DNA of 16,466 nt from UBA11858 sp964589145 (GTDB taxonomy: Bacteria > Chloroflexota > Anaerolineae > Anaerolineales > UBA11858): contig CAZPSL010000042.1 of the NCBI GenBank assembly GCA_964589145.1, positions 1 to 16,466 on the forward strand, given 5' to 3'. A model generated the notes under the pieces. That model had not been told where the DNA came from. It saw only the letters and a program-made list of their open reading frames with translations, and ran no database searches. This document shows, one piece after another, positions 1-6,256 of the stretch; within the stretch, counting starts at the first letter, position 1; every line of letters begins with the position of its first letter. Both the position numbers and the translations under genes were made by a program.

Positions 1-6
1 CTCACC

Positions 7-507
7 ATGCTGCGCGAGACTATGAAGGCGCTGCCCGATTTGTCCCCGAAAACCCAGCGCACGCTGAACAAACTGACCAAAAAGTACGTCAAGGTGCCCG
101 GTTTCCGCAACAGCGCCAAAGCCCCGGCGACCATCAAAGCCGTGAACATGGTCAAGCCTTTCGAGAAGGAACCGAAACTGGTGGCCGCAGTGCTCTCCGC
201 ATGGGCGGAGGCGCACCCCGACCTGCGTCAGGGCGTGTTCGACGTGTTGAGCGGCTTCGGCTGGAAACTGCTGCCCGTCGAAGCCAACCGCGCCCGCCTG
301 CCCGGCTTTCTGACCCAATGGCCCGAAGAGGACGATTACGAAGCCATCTACGAAGCCTACACCCAGGCCCACCCCGATGCCGAACACAGCATGGACGAGG
401 TGAGCCTGATGGCCGTCTGGCTCTCCCTGCGTCTGCCGGTGGACAAGGTCGGCAAGGACGAACTGGCCGAGTTGCCGATACCGGCGGAAGATGACGATGA
501 AGAATAG
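7..507 (+). CDS. Hypothetical protein, 166 aa; 5' end may be incomplete
   Basis: I do not recognise this protein. It has a lysine/arginine-rich N-terminal third (residues 15-60), a central part rich in Ala, Trp and acidic residues (WPEEDDYEAIYEAY near 105-118), and a strongly acidic tail ending EDDDEE. There is no signal peptide, membrane segment or obvious catalytic motif, so it is probably a small soluble cytoplasmic protein. The frame is open from base 1, so the true start may lie before the window; ATG at 7 and ATG at 22 are the in-window candidates and neither has a visible Shine-Dalgarno. It ends 57 bp before the ABC transporter pair on the same strand, so co-transcription is possible, although a hairpin separates them. 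Reality as a gene is supported by the long GC-rich open frame; function is unknown. Confidence 0.6.
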   Translation: MLRETMKALPDLSPKTQRTLNKLTKKYVKVPGFRNSAKAPATIKAVNMVKPFEKEPKLVAAVLSAWAEAHPDLRQGVFDVLSGFGWKLLPVEANRARLPGFLTQWPEEDDYEAIYEAYTQAHPDAEHSMDEVSLMAVWLSLRLPVDKVGKDELAELPIPAEDDDEE

Positions 508-510
508 ACG

Positions 511-541
511 TTTTGTGTTCGGGATGTACCCAAACACAAAA
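511..541. repeat. Inverted repeat after the first gene
   Basis: TTTTGTGTT at 511-519 pairs perfectly with AACACAAAA at 533-541. After one C/A mismatch, GGG pairs with CCC around the 5-nt loop ATGTA. It begins 3 nt after the stop at 507. No T run follows on either strand, so a canonical intrinsic terminator is not shown. It could be a weak attenuating or processing hairpin between this gene and the ABC genes. Confidence 0.55.
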
Positions 542-564
542 CCCTGGCAAAAACCGGAAAAACG

Positions 565-2403
565 TTGAACCCCATCAAAATTCCCCCCATTGACCTTCAG
601 CGCGCCTTCACCAAAAACCGTCTCATCGGTTTGTGGAACCTGCTGAAGGGATACCGTTTCGTCTACCTGATTGCGACCGTCAGCATCGGCGTGTCGGCGG
701 TGGCGCGCGTCGGGACGTACACCCTGCTGCAACGCTTTGTGGATACGCTCACCGGCGCGATAGACATGCGCTGGGGGCTGCCGATGGTCGCCCTCGGCTT
801 CGTGCTGCTGGCCGCCGTCACCGGCGGGGCGACCTTCATCAGCCGGGCGTATTCCGCCAAAGTGGCGGAGGGAATCGCCAAACGGCTGCGCGATTACCTC
901 TACGACCACATCCAACGGCTGCCGTTCAGTTACCACAGCCAGGCCAAAACCGGCGACCTGATCCAGCGCGCCACCTCCGATGTGGATGCCATCCGCCGCT
1001 TTTACGCCGATCAGGCCATCGGGCTGGGGCGCATTCTCTCGATGTTCATCGTCAACTTCATCGCCATCTGGCTGATTCACTGGCCGCTGGCGCTGGCTTC
1101 GGTGGCGGTGGTGCCCGTCACGGTGGGAATGTCGTTCCTGTTCTTCTGGCGGGTTTCCAAAGCCTACGAAGCCTACCAGGAGCAGGACGCCGTGCTCTCC
1201 AGCCGCTTGCAGGAGAACCTGACCGGCGTGCGCGTGGTCAAGGCCTTTGCGCGCCAATCCTACGAGATGGAAAAGTTCGAGGTGGAAAACTGGGAGAAAT
1301 TCCGGCGCGGCAAACGCCTGCTGCTGATGCACTCACTCTATTGGCCCGCTTCGGACATCCTGACCGGCGGGCAAATGCTGGCGGGATTCGCCTTCGGAGC
1401 GACGCTCGCGATCAACGGGACAATCACCCTGGGGAGTTACATGGCCTACGCCGGGCTGCTGACCGGCATCCTGTGGCCGATTCGCAACCTGGGGCGGCTG
1501 ATCGTGCAGATGTCCACCGGGATGGTCTCCTACAACCGTTTGCGGAAGATCACCATCGAGCCGCGCGAACCCCTCGATGAGGGCGATTACACCCCAAAAT
1601 CCGGCATTGAGGGGCGCATCCGCTTCGAGCAGGTCTCCTTCGCCTACGAGGACGCGCCGGACATCCCCGTCCTGCAAGAGATCACCTTCGAGTGCCAGCC
1701 GGGAGAAGTGGTTGCCCTGCTCGGCTCGACCGGCTCCGGCAAGACCACCCTGGCGAACCTGCTGCCGCGCTTCTACGAGTACACCGGCGGGAGCATCACC
1801 CTCGACGGGGTGGAACTCAACCGCTACCCGCGGCGTTACCTGCGGCGGCAAATCGGCATCGTGGAGCAGGAGCCGTTCCTGTTCTCCCGCACCATCCGGG
1901 AGAACATCACCTACGGGGTCGAGCGCGAGGTTTCGGATGCGGAGGTGGAAGCGGCGGCGCGGGCCGCGGCAGTTCACGATGCGATTGCCGGTTTCCCGGA
2001 GGGCTACAACACCCTGGTCGGCGAGAAGGGCGTGACCCTCTCCGGCGGGCAAAAGCAGCGCGTCGCCATCGCCCGCACCATCATCAAGAACCCGCGCATC
2101 CTGATTTTGGATGACGCCACCTCCTCCGTGGATCTGGAAACCGAGGAGGAAATCCGCCGGGCGATGGAAAACCTGATGGAGAACCGCACCACCTTCATCA
2201 TCGCCCACCGCATCCAGAGCGTGATGAACGCCGACCTGATTCTGGTGCTCGACCAGGGGCGCATCGTCCAGATGGGCACCCACGAGGAACTGCTCCGGCA
2301 GGACGGCATGTACCGCCAGATTTTCGACATCCAGACCAAAATTGACGAGGAACTGGAGAAGGAGATCGCGAGTGCTTCCCTCACCTCCGCCCCCTCTCCC
2401 TAA
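565..2403 (+). CDS. ABC exporter half-transporter, subunit with degenerate catalytic site
   Basis: This 612-residue fused membrane/ATPase protein has six hydrophobic segments in about residues 30-320, then a nucleotide-binding domain. Visible motifs are Walker A GSTGSGKT (387-394), Q-loop VEQEPF, signature LSGGQ (492-496), Walker B ILILDD with Asp516-Asp517, and switch His548. The residue after Walker B, normally the catalytic Glu, is Asp517 (DDATSSVD). That is the hallmark of one subunit of heterodimeric type IV exporters such as TM287/288 and BmrCD. Its partner is the gene at 2756, whose signature is also altered, so the non-hydrolysing site should form from this Walker A/B and the partner's LSVGQ. 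The start is TTG at 565, the only start after the in-frame stop at 507 that keeps the whole first membrane segment; GGAAAA lies just upstream as a weak ribosome site. Substrate (drug, lipid or peptide) cannot be read from sequence. The last residues (about SLTSAPSP) and the stop lie in repeat DNA. Confidence 0.93.
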   Translation: MNPIKIPPIDLQRAFTKNRLIGLWNLLKGYRFVYLIATVSIGVSAVARVGTYTLLQRFVDTLTGAIDMRWGLPMVALGFVLLAAVTGGATFISRAYSAKVAEGIAKRLRDYLYDHIQRLPFSYHSQAKTGDLIQRATSDVDAIRRFYADQAIGLGRILSMFIVNFIAIWLIHWPLALASVAVVPVTVGMSFLFFWRVSKAYEAYQEQDAVLSSRLQENLTGVRVVKAFARQSYEMEKFEVENWEKFRRGKRLLLMHSLYWPASDILTGGQMLAGFAFGATLAINGTITLGSYMAYAGLLTGILWPIRNLGRLIVQMSTGMVSYNRLRKITIEPREPLDEGDYTPKSGIEGRIRFEQVSFAYEDAPDIPVLQEITFECQPGEVVALLGSTGSGKTTLANLLPRFYEYTGGSITLDGVELNRYPRRYLRRQIGIVEQEPFLFSRTIRENITYGVEREVSDAEVEAAARAAAVHDAIAGFPEGYNTLVGEKGVTLSGGQKQRVAIARTIIKNPRILILDDATSSVDLETEEEIRRAMENLMENRTTFIIAHRIQSVMNADLILVLDQGRIVQMGTHEELLRQDGMYRQIFDIQTKIDEELEKEIASASLTSAPSP

Positions 2404-2413
2404 GGGAGAGGGG
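2391..2413. repeat. Palindrome containing the ABC gene stop codon
   Basis: CCCCTCTCCCT (2391-2401) and AGGGAGAGGGG (2403-2413) are perfect 11-bp arms around a single A. The TAA stop of the preceding gene (2401-2403) sits at the centre. Related CCCCTCTCC..GGGAGAGGGG palindromes recur near 5801 and 8049, so this is part of the dispersed repeat system and not original gene sequence. It could also fold as an RNA hairpin at the 3' end of the message. Confidence 0.8.
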
Positions 2414-2755
2414 GGATAAGCCCCCCCTGACCCCTCCCCCGGCGGGGGAGGGGAAGAAAACCCTGACAGGGTCGCAAGGTGATACCCCGCAAAGGGTGCA
2501 AGCAAAAGATGTAGAACGCCGGTGGTCCCCCCTCCCTTGCCCTCCCCCCGACGGGGGGAGGGTTGGGTGGGGGGAGAGGAAGCAGCGCCCATACGACTGC
2601 CCAATTTCTACAACATTTGCGTACACCCCTCCGCAAATCCGTCAGGAACATCGCCCCCTTCTTTCCCCGGCGGGGGAGGGGAAAAAGACCCTGATGGATT
2701 TGCGGGGCATCCCGCGAGCGAATGAGATGTTTCGTGCCTGCGAAGGCTCAAAACC
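2404..2755. repeat. Repeat-filled gap between the two ABC genes
   Basis: No gene is seen here. CCCCTCCCCCG/CGGGGGAGGGG (2431-2453, 1-nt centre) is a second palindrome. Its right half plus the following bases (about 2437-2466, ending ACCCTGA) recurs as a direct copy at about 2665-2694 with few changes. A MITE-like element (2494-2628) lies between the two copies. The final 60 bp before the next ATG carry GAAGG (about 2742-2746), a plausible ribosome site 9 nt before the start at 2756. The layout suggests successive repeat insertions into what was once a short intra-operon gap. Confidence 0.7.
2494..2628. mobile_element. MITE-like element, copy 1
   Basis: The left end reads GGGTGCAAGCAAAAGATG and the right end, reverse-complemented, GGGTGTACGCAAATGTTG. 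Over the 21 bp 2496-2516 versus 2606-2626, 17 positions agree. The interior is a G/C palindrome, CCCTCCCCCC and GGGGGGAGGG, flanked by an AGGAAGCAG motif. The flanks CCCCGCAAA (2485-2493) and CTCCGCAAA (2629-2637) agree in 8 of 9 positions, a likely eroded target-site duplication. It encodes no protein. The copy at 12589 is nearly the same length and shares both ends, which is the strongest evidence that this is a discrete element. A transposase acting in trans is inferred. Confidence 0.7.
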
Positions 2756-4573
2756 ATGACTGAACACCACTTCGAAGAAGAAGAATTTACCACCACCTTC
2801 AACGGGCGCACGCTGTGGCGCACGCTGAAACTGACCTTTCCGCACTGGCCCTGGGTTGCCGGGTTCCTGATCGCGATTGCGGTTACCTCGGCGACGGATT
2901 CGTACTTCACCTACCTGGGCAAGCAAATCGTGGATGATGGCATCCTGGCGCGGGATACCGCCGCGCTGCGGGAAATCGTGATCCGCTACGGGGGGCTGAT
3001 TTTGTTCCAGGCGGTGGCGGTGTTTACCTTCATCTACCTGGCAGGGGTGCTGGGCGAGCGCATCCGCTACGATTTGCGGCGGGCGATGTTCAACCACCTG
3101 CAAAAACTCTCGCTCTCGTACTACAACAAAACCCCGGTCGGGTGGATCATGTCCAGGGTCACGTCGGATTCGGAACGGGTGGCGGAACTCGTCACCTGGG
3201 GGTTCCTGGATTCCACCTGGGCGGTGATGAATATCGCCACCGCGGCCTTCTTCATGCTGATCATCAACTGGAAACTGGCGCTGATTGTGCTGGCGATTAT
3301 CCCCATTTTGCTGGTGGTGGCTTCCCAGTTCCAAAAGCGGATCATCCTGCAATACCGGCAGGTGCGCAAAATCAACTCCAAAATCACCGGCGCGTACAAC
3401 GAGAACATCACCGGCGTGCGGGTGGTGAAAGCCTTCGGGCGGGAAGACCGCAACATGGCGGAGTTCGACGAACTGACCAGCGAGATGTACCGCGCCGGAT
3501 ACCGGGCAGCCTGGCTCTCGGCGATTTTCCTGCCCACTGTGCAGTTGATCAGTTCCTTCGCCCTGGGGGCAATCGCCTGGTACGGCGGCTGGCAGGTTCA
3601 GGTCGGCACGCTGACCATCGGGGGAATCCAGGCCTTTGTTTCCTATGTGGCGTTCATGCTCTGGCCAATTCAGGATTTGGCGCGCGTCTACGCCGAAATG
3701 CAGCACGCCATCGCTTCGGCGGAGCGCATCTTCTCGCTGGTGGACGCCGTGCCCGAGGTGATGGACCGCCCCGACGCGGTTGACCCTGGCACCATCCAGG
3801 GCGACATCGTCTTCGAGAACGTGAGTTTTGCCTACGAGGACGACGACTACGTGCTGCGGAACTTCAACCTGCACATCCGCCGCGGAGAGACCCTCGCCCT
3901 GGTGGGGCCGACAGGCGGCGGCAAGAGCACGATCGTCAATTTGCTGTGCCGCTTCTTCGAGCCGACGGAGGGCGTGATCCGTATTGGGGGGCGCGACTAC
4001 CGCGAGATTTCGCTGGAAACCCTGCAATCCCGCATCGGGATTGTGCTGCAAACCCCGCATTTGTTCTCCGGCACCATCCGCGAGAATATCCGCTACGGGC
4101 GGCTGGACGCCACGGACGAGGAGATCGAGGCTGCGGCGAAACTCGCCGGGGCGCACGAGTTCATCATCCAGTTCGAGAAGGGCTACGATGAGGAGGTCGG
4201 CGAGGGCGGAAGTTTGCTCTCCGTGGGGCAGAAGCAACTCATCAGCCTCGCCCGCGCCGTGCTGCGCCAGCCGGAGATCTTCATCATGGACGAGGCCACC
4301 AGTTCGGTGGATACGCTCACCGAAGCGCTCATCCAGCGAGGGATGGAAAACCTGATGGCGGGGCGCACCAGCGTGGTGATCGCCCACCGCCTCTCAACCA
4401 TCAAAAACGCCGACCGCATCCTGGTCATTCGGGACGGGCAGATTGTCGAGATGGGCAGCCATGCCGAACTGCTCCGCAAGCGCGGGCACTACTACCGGCT
4501 TTACACCTCGCAATTCCGCAGCGAACTGGAACAGGAGTACACGCCGCTGAATCTGGCTGCGGCAACGGGTTGA
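2756..4573 (+). CDS. ABC exporter half-transporter, subunit with degenerate signature motif
   Basis: This 605-residue protein has a cytoplasmic N-terminal tail of about 25 residues, six membrane segments to about residue 325, and an ATPase domain. Motifs are Walker A GPTGGGKS (384-391), Q-loop VLQTPHLF, signature LSVGQ (488-492), Walker B IFIMDE with Asp512 and catalytic Glu513, and switch His544. Val replaces the first Gly of LSGGQ while the catalytic Glu is kept, the reverse of the neighbour at 565. In heterodimeric exporters this arrangement leaves one competent ATP site (this Glu513 facing the neighbour's LSGGQ) and one degenerate site. ATG at 2756 is preceded by GAAGG at about 9 nt. The two genes would form one operon but for the repeat insertions between them. 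Function: ATP-driven export of an unknown substrate from the cytoplasmic membrane. Confidence 0.94.
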   Translation: MTEHHFEEEEFTTTFNGRTLWRTLKLTFPHWPWVAGFLIAIAVTSATDSYFTYLGKQIVDDGILARDTAALREIVIRYGGLILFQAVAVFTFIYLAGVLGERIRYDLRRAMFNHLQKLSLSYYNKTPVGWIMSRVTSDSERVAELVTWGFLDSTWAVMNIATAAFFMLIINWKLALIVLAIIPILLVVASQFQKRIILQYRQVRKINSKITGAYNENITGVRVVKAFGREDRNMAEFDELTSEMYRAGYRAAWLSAIFLPTVQLISSFALGAIAWYGGWQVQVGTLTIGGIQAFVSYVAFMLWPIQDLARVYAEMQHAIASAERIFSLVDAVPEVMDRPDAVDPGTIQGDIVFENVSFAYEDDDYVLRNFNLHIRRGETLALVGPTGGGKSTIVNLLCRFFEPTEGVIRIGGRDYREISLETLQSRIGIVLQTPHLFSGTIRENIRYGRLDATDEEIEAAAKLAGAHEFIIQFEKGYDEEVGEGGSLLSVGQKQLISLARAVLRQPEIFIMDEATSSVDTLTEALIQRGMENLMAGRTSVVIAHRLSTIKNADRILVIRDGQIVEMGSHAELLRKRGHYYRLYTSQFRSELEQEYTPLNLAAATG

Positions 4574-4603
4574 TGGTGAAGGGGTGCAAAGGGAGGGTGG
4601 GGA

Positions 4604-4628
4604 TGTGGGAACCCCGGCAATTCCCACA
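4604..4628. repeat. Hairpin after the ABC genes
   Basis: TGTGGGAA (4604-4611) and TTCCCACA (4621-4628) form a perfect 8-bp stem with a 9-nt loop, 30 bp after the ABC stop. It is not followed by a T run, so it is at best a weak or Rho-assisted terminator separating the ABC operon from the tRNA promoter. Confidence 0.4.
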
Positions 4629-4637
4629 GAGCCAATC

Positions 4638-4665
4638 TTGACCTTCATCCCACTTCGAGTAAAAT
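4638..4665 (+). promoter_or_regulatory. Promoter of tRNA-Leu
   Basis: The -35 box TTGACC (4638-4643) and -10 box TAAAAT (4660-4665) each match the sigma-70-type consensus in 5 of 6 positions. The spacer is 16 bp. Transcription would start at about 4672, only a few bases before the mature tRNA 5' end at 4675, as expected for a monocistronic tRNA. Confidence 0.7.
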
Positions 4666-4674
4666 TATCCCAAC

Positions 4675-4758
<84 letters not shown>

Positions 4759-4772
4759 CTCCCAAAATGAAA

Positions 4773-4800
4773 GACTGGCAGTCCTGATGGGCTGCCAGTC
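4773..4800 (-). terminator. Terminator of the acyltransferase gene
   Basis: GACTGGCAG (4773-4781) and CTGCCAGTC (4792-4800) make a perfect 9-bp stem with a 10-nt loop. On the minus strand the stem is followed by TTTCATTTT and lies 22 bp past the acyltransferase stop. On the plus strand, where it would serve the tRNA, only CTGGTTT follows, so termination is probably weaker that way. A close sequence relative is the hairpin at 13843-13881. Confidence 0.65.
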
Positions 4801-4822
4801 CTGGTTTCAGGGATGACGATGG

Positions 4823-5722
4823 TCAGGGCTTGTTGGTATTGGGCAAGTGCCTGGACATGAGGGCACCGGCCTGTTCGAGAATGGCCTGGTACGCGCTCTG
4901 ATAATCCCGCTGGAGTTCATCCAGCGTGCGGGGGATGTCAAACGAGATGCGCGGTGACACCCGGAAGCGTTTCTTTGTGAGCATTTGGGCAATAATCTGA
5001 GTCGCTTCGGCAATTGCCAACGGGTCGCGCACGCCGCTCCACAACCGGATCAACGGGTTGCGCAGAAAAATCGGGGAGAGCACTCCGCTCACAATCGTGA
5101 CCATTACCTGCGTTTGCGGGACCCTCCGCAAAAACAGTTCGATGCTCGGTGACCATTTCTGGATCACATCCCGGGCGCTGGGTAAAATCGCCGGGTCGGG
5201 TTCCACCCGCCCGCTGGGAAAAATCAGCACTGACTTGCCCTCCTTCAAATGCTGGATGGTATCTCTCACCCCGGTGATATTCATTGGGGCATGCGGATCA
5301 ATGTAAATCAAATGGCGGCTGGTGGATGGAAGTTCGCATAAAAGTGGAAAGTTCGTGGCAACAATGCGAAGATCGTCCCGGGGCAAATTGGCACCAATTG
5401 CCACACTGTCAATAGCACCAGGATGATTTGAGACAATCAGCAGCGGGCCGTCTTTGGGGATGTTTTCTTGCCCGTCAAGTTTTATATCATTGGTCATAAA
5501 ATCCAAAAATTCTTGCATTGCCTGATGGAACCCGTACAGCGCCGTTGTGTTATCAAAATTGGCGGCCAAACTGGCAAAACGGTGTGCCGGGAACCAGACA
5601 AGCGGCTCAAGCAATGTTCGCAGCCAGCGTTTGCGAGTTTGGGCGAAATCCTTGAAAATATCATTTAACAAGATTCTCCGCAGCGTTGAAACCTGGATCA
5701 GTTTTTTGGGGGTATCGGTCAT
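4823..5722 (-). CDS. PlsC-type (lyso)phospholipid acyltransferase family protein
   Basis: The 299-residue protein carries the two main acyltransferase blocks: NHPGAIDS with catalytic His100 and Asp105 (the HX4D motif), and IFPSGR (167-172), equivalent to the FPEGxR acceptor-binding block, with Ser in place of Glu. The family moves acyl chains from acyl-ACP or acyl-CoA to glycerophosphate or related acceptors at the cytoplasmic membrane face. A moderately hydrophobic segment (about 36-50) may be interfacial; no clear membrane span is seen. I place the start at ATG 5722 because GGAAGAG precedes it by about 7 nt. An upstream in-frame ATG at 5776 would add 18 residues lacking that site. It is divergent from the glycosyltransferase at 6257, so a shared role in membrane lipid synthesis is possible but unproved. 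Its GC content looks lower than that of the ABC genes. Exact substrate is unknown. Confidence 0.8.
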   Translation of the reverse strand: MTDTPKKLIQVSTLRRILLNDIFKDFAQTRKRWLRTLLEPLVWFPAHRFASLAANFDNTTALYGFHQAMQEFLDFMTNDIKLDGQENIPKDGPLLIVSNHPGAIDSVAIGANLPRDDLRIVATNFPLLCELPSTSRHLIYIDPHAPMNITGVRDTIQHLKEGKSVLIFPSGRVEPDPAILPSARDVIQKWSPSIELFLRRVPQTQVMVTIVSGVLSPIFLRNPLIRLWSGVRDPLAIAEATQIIAQMLTKKRFRVSPRISFDIPRTLDELQRDYQSAYQAILEQAGALMSRHLPNTNKP

Positions 5723-5799
5723 TGTGTTTCTCTTCCAATTCAAATAGGAAAGTCTGCAAATTTGCATTCTCTCCACTCAATCTTTCCGTCCTCATCTCT

Positions 5800-5913
5800 G
5801 ACCCCTCTCCTTTTGGGAGAAGGGAACCAAAGCGAAAATTCGGGGCAGAGCAAGGTGGGGGATAGAAGCAGTTCCCGTGTGTTTGCCCGATTTTAGCATC
5901 TTTTGCCCGCCCC
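5800..5913. repeat. Mosaic repeat related to the MITE-like family
   Basis: The left part (5801-5840) contains a CCCCTCTCC..GGGAGAAGGG palindrome followed by GAACCAAAGCGAAAATT. The same block is present in reverse orientation in the element at 7838-8150. The right part has GAAGCAGTTCCC, as in the copy at 12589, then a terminal-repeat-like end whose complement begins GGGCGGGCAAAAGATG. No convincing left terminal repeat or flanking duplication was found, so this may be a truncated or recombined copy. It lies 5' of the acyltransferase gene. Confidence 0.6.
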
Positions 5914-5949
5914 GCCCGCTTTTTTAACATCCCAAAGCAGCCAGAAGTG

Positions 5950-5958
5950 TGCTAAACT
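5950..5958 (+). promoter_or_regulatory. Candidate extended -10 promoter of the glycosyltransferase leader
   Basis: TGCTAAACT is a TGn extended -10 with hexamer TAAACT (5953-5958). No good -35 lies at the right distance, which extended -10 promoters tolerate. The predicted start near 5965 coincides with the first arm of the structured leader at 5964, which supports the call. A similar TGCTAAAAC is found before the PDZ gene (minus strand). Confidence 0.4.
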
Positions 5959-5963
5959 CTATT

Positions 5964-6241
5964 TGCAGCCTGGGTACCACTTGGGAAACTGGCATCAAAC
6001 TGAGCATCAGGACCGCACAGTATCTCCCGAAAAACACAAATCTGAAAGGTTTGCTCCCACATCCAGGCTGCATTTGCTGAGCAAATGAGAGCGCTTGTGT
6101 ACAGACAAGCCATTCCAGATTTGTTTACCCGTTCTCTCTGGGACTTTCGCTGAACCGCAGGGAAATGTGGTGTTCTGCGCGCGCCGCATGTACAGAACAC
6201 CACGAACCGTCGCCCAGAACGAAAGTCCTGTCCCTTTTTTT
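5964..6241 (+). ncRNA. Candidate structured 5' leader or small RNA before the glycosyltransferase gene
   Basis: The 534-bp divergent gap 5723-6256 has no credible gene. This part holds a series of inverted repeats: TGCAGCCTGG (5964-5973) with CCAGGCTGCA (6063-6072), 10/10 and enclosing about 90 nt; small hairpins inside it (CTGA/TCAG at 6000-6010, AAATC/GGTTT at 6038-6052); CATTTGC/GCAAATG (6071-6087); CTTGT/ACAAG (about 6094-6109); GGACTTTCG (6141-6149) with CGAAAGTCC (6220-6228); and, nested within that, GTGGTGTTCTG (6167-6177) with CAGAACACCAC (6193-6203). The last domain runs into T7 at 6235-6241, three bases before the ribosome site. I could not match it to a riboswitch, T-box, 6S, SRP or RNase P RNA by recognisable conserved sequence. 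A cis-regulatory leader of the glycosyltransferase gene is the simplest reading; no fold was computed. Confidence 0.45.
6140..6241 (+). terminator. Terminator-like domain with T7 tail
   Basis: GGGAC (6140-6144) can pair with GTCCC (6230-6234), which is followed immediately by seven T residues. The overlapping GGACTTTCG can pair instead with CGAAAGTCC (6220-6228), leaving GTCCC free. The stem is capped by an 11-bp hairpin (6167-6203). The T run ends just before AAGGAG, the ribosome site of the gene at 6257, so termination here would silence that gene. Confidence 0.4.
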
Positions 6242-6256
6242 GCAAAGGAGCGAAGG

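Noticed and set aside
2642..4387. A 581-codon minus-strand open frame opposite the second ABC gene, and a 423-codon one at 1333-2604
   Set aside because: They are antisense to clear ABC exporter genes, have no recognisable motif, and reflect codon bias in GC-rich DNA.
5964..6241. Assignment of the leader to a known riboswitch, T-box, 6S, SRP or RNase P RNA
   Set aside because: None of the conserved core sequences I know for these classes was present; only generic inverted repeats are visible.
6095..6256. Upstream TTG start for the glycosyltransferase
   Set aside because: It would add 54 residues without family resemblance, encoded by inverted-repeat DNA, while ATG 6257 has AAGGAG at good spacing and begins with the standard GT4 N-terminus.
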